Positions 27,301-36,943 of a DNA stretch of 64,000 nt are shown in pieces. The notes beneath the pieces were generated by a model. The model searched no databases, had not been told where the DNA came from, and saw only the letters and a program-made list of their open reading frames with translations. Position 1 is the stretch's first letter, and each line of letters begins with the position of its first letter. Made by a program: the position numbers and the translations under genes. The stretch is from FEN-299 sp963727765. GTDB lineage: Bacteria > Acidobacteriota > Vicinamibacteria > Vicinamibacterales > Fen-181. The stretch is taken from contig CAVSGZ010000007.1 in the NCBI GenBank assembly GCA_963727765.1, positions 372,001 to 436,000 of the forward strand. Reading direction: 5' to 3'.

Positions 27301-27386
27301 GAGACGGCCTGCCGCGCGGACGGCGCGACTTCGATCAGGGCGAAAACGACGGAGCAGACCAGGAACGATCGGGCTCGGATACTCAT
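24375..27386 (-). CDS. Sortilin/VPS10-like BNR-repeat protein, secreted
   Basis: This secreted protein of 1003 aa has a signal peptide (MSIRARSFLVCSVVFALIEVAPSA). Residues about 45-730 hold at least ten BNR/Asp-box-like blades (for example KSTDGGTTWRQL, RSDDAGETWTLV, KSVDGGQTFTAL, TTDGGQHWTNV), the signature of a sialidase-like or sortilin beta-propeller. The C-terminal 260 aa is a separate, Pro-rich beta domain followed by a helical tail. Such proteins are common in Acidobacteria. No sialidase Arg triad is evident and the role is unknown, with glycan or peptide binding being likely. The DPP-IV/GGT fusion gene lies 18 bases upstream, so the two are co-transcribed. Confidence 0.8.
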   Translation of the reverse strand: MSIRARSFLVCSVVFALIEVAPSARQAVSPAAPSRDLLRACCGDLRYRMIGPFRGGRTKAATGVPGQPNVFYIGACNGGVWKSTDYGRVWTPIFDDQPTGSIGAIAVAPSNPNIVYVGSGEGLQRPDLSTGDGIYRSADAGRTWRHLGLRDGQQIPQIAIDPRNPDRLWVAVLGHPYGPNAERGIFRSTDGGGTFQKVLYRDENTGGIDVVVDPSNADVVYAALWENRQAPWENGEFTGSGSGLYKSTDGGTTWRQLTAGLPTYAQNHLGRIGIGISPSRPQRIFLTIQARDRAGLYRSDDAGETWTLVNEDPCVTEREDDFAEVKVDPKNPDIVYTASVVTWKSVDGGQTFTALRGSPGGDDYHRLWINPDNPDIILLASDQGAVVTVNGGRTWSSWYNQPTAQLYHVAADSAFPYRVCSGQQESGSVCISSRGDDGRITFRDWHPVGVDEYGYVAPDPLDPDIVYGGRVTRYNRRNGEVQNIAPVVAPTDENAYRVIRTQPVLFSPLDPKVLYFAANRIWKTTSGGEHWTAISPDLTRASWEAPANVGKYRGSDEAKPSRRGVVYTIAPSPLEAGRIWAGTDDGLIHVTTDGGQHWTNVTPPELSPWAKVSLMDASHFDANTAYAAVNTIRLDDLRPHIYRTRDGGRTWTHITSGIPDGGTVNVVREDPKRRGLLFAGTEQSVYISFDDGDHWQSLRLNMPATSIRDLIVKDDDLVVATHGRSFWILDDITALRQVNAAVAEASVHLYKPQDAWRVQWNKNTDTPLPSDEPAGQNPPDGAVIDYWLNSHSPGPVVIEILDGAGAVIRRFSSADPAEPVKDIGNWPAYWIRPARVPAATAGMHRFVWDLHYPPPKSFDWSYPIAATPHDTAREPKGPWAMPGTYTVRLTAGATTRTAPLVVKMDPRVKTPRLGLERQFALSMRLYNAIARVHDEILRLEAGSPPLPAKPEEPAPWAVGDSPDAVLRRLYDQLSGLFGTIQEADVDPTPAVVAAVEASLARVK

Positions 27387-27404
27387 CCGAGCAGTGTAAT
27401 CCGA

Positions 27405-30400
27405 TCAATACCCCGCAGCCAGGCCGTGCTTGCGGGGATCGAACAGGCCCTCCCAGCCAGTCGCGGTTCGCTTGATGGCGGTCAGCGATCCTGTGGCTCC
27501 GGGTTGGGTCTTGTACCCCATTCTGTTCAGTGCGGCCACGACGTCGGCCGGCACGCCGTCTTGCTCGTACTCTAGCTGGTCCGGCAGCGCCTGATCGTGG
27601 ATTCGCGGCGCGCCCACGGCATCGGCCAGCGACATCCCGTAGTCGACGACGTTCACAACCGCCTGGACGACGGCCGTGATGATCCGCGGGCCTCCGCGGC
27701 CACCGACGAGCAGCAGCACCTTGCCGTCCCGATCGAGCACGATGGTCGGGGACATGGCCGACAGCATCCGCTTGCCCGGGGCGATCGCGTTGGCCTCGCC
27801 CTGCACGAGGCCGAACTGGTTCGGCGTGCCGGGCTGCACAGCGAAATCGTCCATTTCCTGGTTCATGAAGAAACCGGCTCCCCGCACCCAGACCCCCGAC
27901 CCGTAGAGCCCGTTGATCGTTGTGGTGATGACCACCGCGTTGCCGTTCCGATCCACCACGGCGAAATTGGTCGTGTCCGTCCCCTCGCTGGCCACGGGCT
28001 TGAGCGAGGACGTCAGTGTGGCCCTGGCCTCGGGGATTCCCGCGTGCAGCTTCCGGGCGTACGCCTTGCTCGTCAGCGTATCGAGCGGCATCTTCACGAA
28101 CGCGGGGTCGCCCAGCGTGCTGTTTCGGTCGACGAAGGCGCGCTGGAACGCGGACGCCAGCCGGTGCAGGGCCAGGGCGCTGTTCCAGGGAGCGACGTCC
28201 TGCCACGCCTCGAGGATGTTGAGCGACTCGATCGTGGTGACCCCGCCGGAGGAGGACGGCGGCATCGCGACGATCTGCCGGCCCCTGTAGCTCCCGACGA
28301 GCGGCATGCGCCAGGCGGGGCGGTAGGTCGCAAGGTCGGCAGCGGTGATCGTGCCGTGCCCGCGCCGCATTTCGGCGGCTACGGCCTCGGCGACGGGTCC
28401 CTTGTAGAAGCCGTCCGCACCGCGGTCCGCGATCGCCTGCAGCGTCCGCGCGAGATCGGCCTGCACGAACCGCGTGCGCGGGACCGGCGCGTGGCCGCCC
28501 GGCAGGAACAGGCTGGCTCCGGCGCTCCTGCCGATGACGTCCGAGTTTTGCGCGACCGAGGTGCTGAAGATCTGGTCGACAACCAGTCCGTCGCGAGCCA
28601 GGCGAATGGCCGGGGCCATGACCGTGGAGCGGGGCAGCGTGCCGTGTTTGTCGAGCAGGGCCAGCAGGCCGGCCACGCTGCCGGGCACGCCTGACGCGCG
28701 GTAGCCGACCAGGCTCCCGTCAGTCGGCTTGCCGTCCGGGCCGATGAACATGTTGCGAGACGCGGCCGCCGGCGCCGTCTCCCGGAAATCGAGGGCCGAG
28801 TTGATCGCGCCCATCCGAACGACCGCGTAGCCGCCGCCGCCGATGTTGCCGGCCTCCGGGTACGCGACGGCCAGCGCGAAGCCGACCGCGACCGCGGCAT
28901 CGACCGCGTTCCCGCCGGCCTTCAGGATCTCGACCCCGGCCTCGGTCGCCAGCGCGCAGTTGGAGGCTACCATCCCGTGCGGAAAGGCCGGGGCCTTCGT
29001 GCCGGGGCGGTAGGTCCAGGAGGACGGGAACGTGGCCAGTTCGGCGTTGGCCGGCCGCTGTCCGGCCTGAGGAGGCTCTGGAACGCCCCCCGGCGGCGGA
29101 GTGCTGAGCACGAGGTTCTCGATGAAGAACTCCATCATCCGGTCCGGCGCCACGCCGGAATGGCCCGCGTCTGGCCCGACCTGCACCTCGAAGCTCTTGC
29201 CCGCCTTCCTCAGTGCCGCGATGAGCTGCATCGAGTTGGTCGGGTGGACGTTGTTGTCGGCGGTCCCGTAGTAGATGAGGAGCCGGCCGTTCAGCTTGTC
29301 GGCGTAGGTCATCGCGCTGCCGGCCTCGTAGCCCTCCTTGTTCTCTTCCGGGATCCACATGTACCGCTCGGTGTAGATGCTGTCGTAGTGGTACCACGCG
29401 GTTGGCGGCGACGAGGCCGCGCCGACACGGAACACCTCGGGATGGCGCAGCACGCACATCAGTGACGAGTAGCCGCCGTAGGAGGTGCCGTAGATCCCGA
29501 CGCGCTGCTTGTCGAAGTAGGGTCGGTTCCAGAGCGCCTTGACTCCTTCAGCCATGTCGTCCATCTCGACTTGGCCGAGCTTCAGGTAGATCGCGTCCAG
29601 CGTGCGCTTGCCCATGCCCGGCGTCGCCCGCGAGTCGAGGTTGAGCACGAGGAAACCGTACTCGGTCAGGGCGACCGGCGGCACGAACGTCTCGCGGGCG
29701 GTGTTGCTGGCCGACGCGGGTCCGCCGTACACCTGCACCAGCGCGGGGTACTTCTTCGCCGGATCGAAATTCGATGGGAAGCTGATGAGCCCGTGCAGCG
29801 TCGTCTTGCCGTCGGCGGCCAGGTAGGTGAATATCTCGGCCTTCTTGAACCCGAGCTGGTCGTACTTGGCCATGTCGCTGGCCGCGAGTTCGGCGACCGC
29901 CTTGCCGGTGGCGTCGAGCAGGCGCGTGGCCGGCGGCTTGTCATGGGTCTGGTAGACGTCGACGACGTGCTGGTCGTCCGGCGCGACGGCGCAGGAACCA
30001 CCGCCCGCGCCGCCGGGCCCGCCTCGCGCCCCGGCCGGCCTCGGCATGCAGCTGCCGATCGAGTGGTTGAAGGCCGGGTCGGTGAGGCGCACGTTGTTCC
30101 GGCCGTCGAGGCCGACGCGGTGCAGTTGCGTCTTCAGGTAGTTGTCGCCGTCGCGGGCGGTGTAGAACACCAGGCCCGCGGCCTCGTCGACCTTGACGAG
30201 GGCCACCGCTTCGAACGTCGTGTGCGAGGTCAGCGGGAGCAGCAGCTTGCCCGAGAGGTCGTACAGGTAGAAATTCCGCCAGCCGTTGCGCTCGGACTCC
30301 CAGATGAACCGGTGGCCGTCCTTCAGGAAGACCATCGTGGGCCGGTTCTCGATCCAGCCGGTGGGCCATTCCTCGTGAATGACGACGCGGCAGGCGCCGG

Positions 30401-31298
30401 TGGCCGGGTTGGCAGCGACGAGTTCGAGGATGTCCTGGCGGCGGTTGGTGCGGTTGAAGAGCAGCTCGGTGCCGTCGGGCGACCACGCGACGTTGTAGAC
30501 GTAGTGGCCGACCACCGCGTTGTCGAACGGCTTGCCGTCGCGGACGTCGATCTTCACGGTCTTTCCGCTGGCGCGGTCGAAGACGTAGAGGTCGACCACC
30601 GGATTGGGCCGTCCCGCCTTCGGGTACGCCTCGACGTCGATCCGGCTGTACAGCTTCGTCTGGTCCATCTGCAGGTAGTAGTCGTCCACCTGCTTCTCGT
30701 CGAACCGGTAGTAGGCGAGCTTCGCGCTGTCGGGCGACCACCACATGGCCGTGGTCTGCGAGAGCTCCTCGCCGTACACCCAGCTGGCCGTGCCGTACTT
30801 GATGCGGTCCTTGTCGTTGCCGTCGGTCGTCAGCGCCCGCTCGTTCGCGCCGGACGCCTCGCTCAGCCAGAGGTTGCGGTCCTTGTAGAACGCCTTGAAC
30901 TGGCCGTCGGGAGAAGGCGCCGTCGCCACCTGACGTCCGCGTTCTGGCGCGCCGCCCTGGGCCGCAGGCGGGCGCCCTTCTCCGCGCGATCCCGGGCCGC
31001 CGGACCGTTCGGGCGCGGGACCGACCTCGGTCGTCGTCTTCGTGGCGATGTCGTACCGGTAGACCAGGTTGTCTTTCTGGTATTCGATGGCCGCGCCGCT
31101 GTCCTTCCAGGTCACCGAGACGGCACCGGACTTGAAGGCGCCGGCGATCTCCTTGCTCATCTTCTGGTACTGGTCGTAGCCGGGCATGCTCTTGAGGCGG
31201 TCCTGCGCGACCAGCGTCGCGGCCAGGACGGCCAGGCCGGCGAGCAGCACGAAACCAATGCGGCGGGTCGCCGCGGGGCGGGGTCGAGTCGTCAACAT
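27405..31298 (-). CDS. Fusion of dipeptidyl peptidase IV (S9B) and gamma-glutamyltransferase
   Basis: This open frame of about 1297 aa encodes two periplasmic peptide-cleaving enzymes in one chain. A signal peptide (MLTTRPRPAATRRIGFVLLAGLAVLAATLVAQ) leads into a DPP-IV beta-propeller (about residues 60-470) and an S9 alpha/beta-hydrolase with GTSYGGYSS (Ser606), YYGTADNNVHP (Asp) and DAGHSG (His). A Pro-rich linker (VLSTPPPGGVPEPPQAGQ) then joins a GGT domain from about residue 765, with HGMVASNCALATEAG and the autoprocessing site DTTNFAVVD (Thr1109 as nucleophile). The GGT part has no signal peptide of its own. GAGGAG lies 6 bases before the ATG. The frame stays open to 32078 but that extension runs over Uup. 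The fusion could still come from a lost stop in the assembly. Confidence 0.85.
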   Translation of the reverse strand: MLTTRPRPAATRRIGFVLLAGLAVLAATLVAQDRLKSMPGYDQYQKMSKEIAGAFKSGAVSVTWKDSGAAIEYQKDNLVYRYDIATKTTTEVGPAPERSGGPGSRGEGRPPAAQGGAPERGRQVATAPSPDGQFKAFYKDRNLWLSEASGANERALTTDGNDKDRIKYGTASWVYGEELSQTTAMWWSPDSAKLAYYRFDEKQVDDYYLQMDQTKLYSRIDVEAYPKAGRPNPVVDLYVFDRASGKTVKIDVRDGKPFDNAVVGHYVYNVAWSPDGTELLFNRTNRRQDILELVAANPATGACRVVIHEEWPTGWIENRPTMVFLKDGHRFIWESERNGWRNFYLYDLSGKLLLPLTSHTTFEAVALVKVDEAAGLVFYTARDGDNYLKTQLHRVGLDGRNNVRLTDPAFNHSIGSCMPRPAGARGGPGGAGGGSCAVAPDDQHVVDVYQTHDKPPATRLLDATGKAVAELAASDMAKYDQLGFKKAEIFTYLAADGKTTLHGLISFPSNFDPAKKYPALVQVYGGPASASNTARETFVPPVALTEYGFLVLNLDSRATPGMGKRTLDAIYLKLGQVEMDDMAEGVKALWNRPYFDKQRVGIYGTSYGGYSSLMCVLRHPEVFRVGAASSPPTAWYHYDSIYTERYMWIPEENKEGYEAGSAMTYADKLNGRLLIYYGTADNNVHPTNSMQLIAALRKAGKSFEVQVGPDAGHSGVAPDRMMEFFIENLVLSTPPPGGVPEPPQAGQRPANAELATFPSSWTYRPGTKAPAFPHGMVASNCALATEAGVEILKAGGNAVDAAVAVGFALAVAYPEAGNIGGGGYAVVRMGAINSALDFRETAPAAASRNMFIGPDGKPTDGSLVGYRASGVPGSVAGLLALLDKHGTLPRSTVMAPAIRLARDGLVVDQIFSTSVAQNSDVIGRSAGASLFLPGGHAPVPRTRFVQADLARTLQAIADRGADGFYKGPVAEAVAAEMRRGHGTITAADLATYRPAWRMPLVGSYRGRQIVAMPPSSSGGVTTIESLNILEAWQDVAPWNSALALHRLASAFQRAFVDRNSTLGDPAFVKMPLDTLTSKAYARKLHAGIPEARATLTSSLKPVASEGTDTTNFAVVDRNGNAVVITTTINGLYGSGVWVRGAGFFMNQEMDDFAVQPGTPNQFGLVQGEANAIAPGKRMLSAMSPTIVLDRDGKVLLLVGGRGGPRIITAVVQAVVNVVDYGMSLADAVGAPRIHDQALPDQLEYEQDGVPADVVAALNRMGYKTQPGATGSLTAIKRTATGWEGLFDPRKHGLAAGY

Positions 31299-31414
31299 CC
31301 GGAACTCCTCGTTGGGGGCACGATCGTGTCTCACGCTTGTACCCGATCTGCGGCGTGGAGGCAATCTCCGAAGGTCTCCGACCCCTGAGGGGCGGTTCAT
31401 GGTACCGTCGTCAC

Positions 31415-33343
<1,929 letters not shown>

Positions 33344-33362
33344 TCCCCCTTGACTCGGGGGC

Positions 33363-33407
33363 GTGAAACCAATCACTCTGGTTCGAGCAGTGTCGATGTA
33401 GTTTCAC
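33363..33407 (+). promoter_or_regulatory. Nested inverted repeats upstream of an ArsR-type regulator
   Basis: GTGAAAC (33363-33369) and GTTTCAC (33401-33407) form a perfect inverted repeat. Inside it, AACCA (33367-33371) and TGGTT (33379-33383) form another. Both lie just before the ArsR-DUF2087 gene at 33418, where an autoregulatory operator would be expected. ArsR proteins usually bind 12-2-12 dyads, so the match is only in position and symmetry. Confidence 0.4.
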
Positions 33408-33417
33408 GGAGATCGCG

Positions 33418-34002
33418 ATGGCAGACGACGCCCGGACCGACGAACTGGTGGCCTTCTTCAAGGCCCTTGCCGACCCAAACCGCCTGAAGATCGTCGCCCT
33501 GCTGGCGGCGGAGGAGCACTCGGTCGAGCAGCTGGCCGCCAAACTCGGGCTCACCTCGCCCACCATCTCGCACCACCTGGCGCGGCTGTCGGCCATCGAT
33601 CTGGTCAGCGCTCGAGCGGAGGGCTACTACAGCATCTACCGCCTGGAGGAGGGGGCGCTGGCGGCCATGGCGCTCCGCCTGCTCAACGACGCGACGCTGC
33701 CGGCCGTGGCGGCCGACGTCGAGGTTGACGCGTTCGACCGGAAGGTCCTGGCCGCCTTCCTGGACGACGACGGGCGGATCCGGGCGTTTCCGGCCCAGCG
33801 CAAGAAGGAGCTGGCCCTCCTCCGCCACGTGATCAAGGCGTTCGAGCCCGGGCGGCGTTACGGCGAGAAGGACGTCAACGCCGTTCTGCGGCGGTTCAGC
33901 GCCGACACGGCGCGACTGCGGCGCCACCTGGTGGACTTCGGCTTCATGGAGAGGCAGGGCGGCGGAGGCGACTACTGGACCACCGAGGCCCCGGCGCGCT
34001 GA
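33418..34002 (+). CDS. ArsR-family transcriptional regulator fused to DUF2087
   Basis: This is a DNA-binding protein of 194 aa. Residues about 5-90 are an ArsR-type winged helix-turn-helix (FFKALADPNRLKIVALLAAEE, SVEQLAAKLGLTSPTISHHLARL). No CxC metal site is visible, so metal sensing is doubtful. The C-terminal half (about 105-185) matches DUF2087, a domain commonly fused to ArsR or found alone, of unknown role. It is immediately upstream of, and convergent with, a membrane spermidine-synthase-like gene (9-base gap). Nested inverted repeats precede the start and may be the operator. Confidence 0.85.
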   Translation: MADDARTDELVAFFKALADPNRLKIVALLAAEEHSVEQLAAKLGLTSPTISHHLARLSAIDLVSARAEGYYSIYRLEEGALAAMALRLLNDATLPAVAADVEVDAFDRKVLAAFLDDDGRIRAFPAQRKKELALLRHVIKAFEPGRRYGEKDVNAVLRRFSADTARLRRHLVDFGFMERQGGGGDYWTTEAPAR

Positions 34003-34011
34003 GCGCCGGGT

Positions 34012-36423
34012 TCACCTCGCCGGCGGGTTCTCGATCGCGTCCCACACCATCGAGACCATGCGCTCGGACCCCGAGAAGAGCCCATCCGGCCTGCGGCGGT
34101 ACGCGATCAGGTCGTTGTAGATCGTCCCGCTCATCCGCAGGTTGAACCCCATGCCGGCGAGGTACTGCAGGCGGAGGTTCCGATCCCGGTTGATCGACGC
34201 GTCCTTCATCCACCCCTTCAGGTCCGATGCCCGGCCCGCGTAGGTTCCCAGCAGCTCGACCACCGACGGGAAGCCGATCTCGCGCAGCGAGGCGGCGACC
34301 ACGCGGTACTCGGGACGGTCCAGCTTCTCCTGCCACTGGTCGACATCGATGCGGGTCGGTTCCACCTGGCCGAGCAGCACCAGGTCGTAGCCGGCGTTGT
34401 CGACCGTGTTGGCGAAGATCACGCCGTTCGGAAACGCGTCGAAGAAGGTGGCAATCTCGCTCTTCACCGCCTCCTCGTTGCTTTGGTAGAGCTGCACGAA
34501 GATCGTCACCACGCCGCCGGGATTGAGGTGGCGCTTGGCCAGCTCGAAGAACTCCTTCGTGTAGAGCATGGCCGCGCCCTTCACCCACGGGTCGAGCGGG
34601 TCCGACGTCACCGCGTCGAACTTCTCCCTGGTCGTCACCAGAAAGTGCCGCGCGTCGTCTTCCCGCACCCGGACCTTCGGATTGCGGATGACGTCGTGGT
34701 TGTAGCGGCTGAAGTACTTGGACACGGTGTGAATCACGAGCGGCTCGATTTCGGCGATCGTCACCTTCTCGACCGCCGGGTCGACCGACACGGCCCCGGC
34801 CGTGACGCCAGCTCCGCAGCCAATCACCAGCACCGATGCCGGGTGCGCCGGCGTGAGCGTGGTCAGGTGCCCGAGCATCCGCTGAAGGCGCATGTCCTCG
34901 GGATCGCTCGACGCCTGCACCTTGCCGGCGTTGTGGTAGCTGAGGATGCCGTTGCTCAGGCGCGTGACCGCCACCGACGAGCTGAGTCCCTCGCCCATGT
35001 AGAGCACTTCACCCTGGTTCGACTTGACCGCCGTGAAGCGGCCGTAGGCGACCAGCAGCCCCGGCAATTCCGGCACCGCGCGGGCCATGAGCGTCCCGCA
35101 GCCGGCCATGATGAGGACGACGATGACGGCGAAGCGGCTCCACGCCGCGCCCGCCGGCCGCGCGTCCGCCGCCGGCTCGAGGACGACCAGCGCCGAGATG
35201 CCGCAGAGCAGGATCAGCAGCTGCTGCGTGTGCTGGCTCCCGATGGCCGCCACGAGCACGAGGCTGGTCAGCAGCGCGCCGACGATGGCGCCGACCGTGT
35301 TGGCCGCATACACGCGGCCGACGAGCCTGGCGGGGTCGTGGCCCTCCTCGAGGAGCGCGGCCAGGGCGAACGGGAAGCTGGCGCCCCAGAGCAGCGTCGC
35401 CGGCAGCACCGCCCACAGGCTGCGGACGAAGTCGATCTGAAAGTTGAACCACGGCGTGTCGGCGAGCGAGGGATCGATCGGCCAGAAGGGGATCGAGGCC
35501 GAGAGCATGTAGGCCGCCCACGCGATGCCGAGGGCGAGCAGCGCCTGACACCAGCCCAAGGCCAGGCGCGCGCGCCGGGCGTCGCGGGCCATGACCGAGG
35601 CCACCGCGCTTCCCAGGGCGATCCCCACCAGGAACGCCGCCAGGATCAGCGAGAAGGCGTAGGTCGTTCCGCCGATGACCAGCGACAGCATGCGCGTCCA
35701 GACGACCTCGGCTGCAAGTCCCGTGAGGCCGGAGATCGCGGTGGCGATGTAGATGGCCGACGAGTCCGGTTCCCTCTTCGCCGACTCCGGCGCCGGGGCC
35801 GACGCGCCGTACGGGGCCACGGCCGCGACGACCAGCGCCGTCAGGGCCACCAGCGCGTTGAGACCGACCGCGACGAAGGTGGCCGTGGGCACGTCGTAGT
35901 CGCGGAGCAGATAGAACCCAGCCACGAGGCTGCCCAGGACAGCGCCGAGCGTGTTGCCGGCATAAAAGAGGCCGAGCCAGGAGACGCCCTTCTGCGTCGA
36001 TTCCACCCAGCGCGAGAGCGCCGGCAGCGTGGCGCCCATCAGCAGCGTGGGCGGCAGCAGGCAGACGGCCGCGGCGGCGCCTCGCATCAGCAGGCCGAAC
36101 ACCCCGGGGCCGGCCCACGCGGTGTACACGCCGGCCACCAGCGGGACGACGACCAGCACGAGCAGGCCGATGACGCCGATGGCCACTTCGATCAGCGCGT
36201 AGACGCGCAAAGGATGGTAGCCGGGCGGCACGAGGCGCGGAAACAGGAGGCTCCCCAGGCAGAGGCCGCCCATGAAGGTGCCAAGCAGCAGCCCGAGCGA
36301 GATGGCCGAGACGCCGATCACGAGCTGGAGCAGCTGAAACCAGACCACTTCGTAAACCAGCGCGGCAGCGCCGCTGCCGACGAAGAGCAGGAGCAGCACG
36401 GGGAGGAAACGGCGACGGTTCAT
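34012..36423 (-). CDS. Fused membrane transporter-like/spermidine synthase-like protein
   Basis: This inner-membrane protein has about 803 aa. The N-terminal 480 residues form at least twelve hydrophobic helices of the type found in MFS-like spermidine-synthase fusions (GSGAAALVYEVVWFQLLQLVIG, GGLCLGSLLFPRL). The remainder is a SAM/dcSAM-binding Rossmann domain: VLVIGCGAGVTAGAV is the glycine loop, EIEPLVIH the acidic loop, and VREDDARHFLVTT a further landmark. FDAVTSDPLDPW carries the catalytic-region Asp. It may make a polyamine-like product at the membrane, but the typical aminopropyl-acceptor residues were not all checked. Start MNRRRFLP at 36423, with a TATAAT-like box about 50 bases upstream. 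Confidence 0.82.
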   Translation of the reverse strand: MNRRRFLPVLLLLFVGSGAAALVYEVVWFQLLQLVIGVSAISLGLLLGTFMGGLCLGSLLFPRLVPPGYHPLRVYALIEVAIGVIGLLVLVVVPLVAGVYTAWAGPGVFGLLMRGAAAAVCLLPPTLLMGATLPALSRWVESTQKGVSWLGLFYAGNTLGAVLGSLVAGFYLLRDYDVPTATFVAVGLNALVALTALVVAAVAPYGASAPAPESAKREPDSSAIYIATAISGLTGLAAEVVWTRMLSLVIGGTTYAFSLILAAFLVGIALGSAVASVMARDARRARLALGWCQALLALGIAWAAYMLSASIPFWPIDPSLADTPWFNFQIDFVRSLWAVLPATLLWGASFPFALAALLEEGHDPARLVGRVYAANTVGAIVGALLTSLVLVAAIGSQHTQQLLILLCGISALVVLEPAADARPAGAAWSRFAVIVVLIMAGCGTLMARAVPELPGLLVAYGRFTAVKSNQGEVLYMGEGLSSSVAVTRLSNGILSYHNAGKVQASSDPEDMRLQRMLGHLTTLTPAHPASVLVIGCGAGVTAGAVSVDPAVEKVTIAEIEPLVIHTVSKYFSRYNHDVIRNPKVRVREDDARHFLVTTREKFDAVTSDPLDPWVKGAAMLYTKEFFELAKRHLNPGGVVTIFVQLYQSNEEAVKSEIATFFDAFPNGVIFANTVDNAGYDLVLLGQVEPTRIDVDQWQEKLDRPEYRVVAASLREIGFPSVVELLGTYAGRASDLKGWMKDASINRDRNLRLQYLAGMGFNLRMSGTIYNDLIAYRRRPDGLFSGSERMVSMVWDAIENPPAR

Positions 36424-36514
36424 CAGACGACCCCCACAACGGCCCCGCGGGAGGCGGGGCGACAATTCGGCGGATTATATGCTGCAACGCCGTAGAGGCG
36501 CACGCTCGAGGCTC

Positions 36515-36943
36515 TCACCCTCTCGGGTCGTCATCGGCAGGATGGAGGCGCCCCGACTTGAGCCTGCCGCGGCGCTTCTTGTCGGCCAGGCGGCGCTCGC
36601 GGGCGCCGGAGGTCGGTGAGGTAGGCAGGCGTCGGCGCGGACGACGGCTGGCCGCGCGGAGGAGTGCCACGAGCCGGTCGCGCGCCGCATCGCGGTTCCG
36701 GCGCTGCGTCCGGTGCTCGCGGCTGTCGATGATCAGCACGTCGTCTTCGGTGACGCGGGTGCCGCCGAGCGCCCGCAGCCGCGCCTTCACGTCGTCGGCC
36801 AGCGCCGAGCGGCCGATGTCGAAGCGCAACTCGACGGCCGTGGCCACCTTGTTGACGTTCTGGCCTCCGGGCCCCGAGGCGCGGACGAACCGCTCGTCGA
36901 GATCGCGCTCGTCGAGGGCCAGCGTCCTCGTCACCTGGATCAC
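36515..36943 (-). CDS. arfB: Alternative ribosome-rescue factor / peptidyl-tRNA hydrolase ArfB
   Basis: This protein of 142 aa is of ArfB (YaeJ) length. VRASGPGGQNVNKVATAVELRF contains the GGQ loop that catalyses peptidyl-tRNA hydrolysis on stalled ribosomes. The C-terminal tail is highly basic (RRNRDAARDRLVALLR, DKKRRGRLKSGRLH), as needed to occupy the empty mRNA channel. The GTG start at 36943 overlaps the stop of the Ptb-Buk gene in GTGA, so the two are translationally coupled. The longer frame upstream has no homology. Identification is secure from the GGQ plus basic tail. Confidence 0.92.
   Translation of the reverse strand: MIQVTRTLALDERDLDERFVRASGPGGQNVNKVATAVELRFDIGRSALADDVKARLRALGGTRVTEDDVLIIDSREHRTQRRNRDAARDRLVALLRAASRRPRRRLPTSPTSGARERRLADKKRRGRLKSGRLHPADDDPRG

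Noticed and set aside
34483..36495. A 670-codon open frame antisense to the spermidine-synthase-like fusion
   Set aside because: Rich in Arg, His, Asp and Gln with no fold signals. It mirrors the true membrane protein gene.
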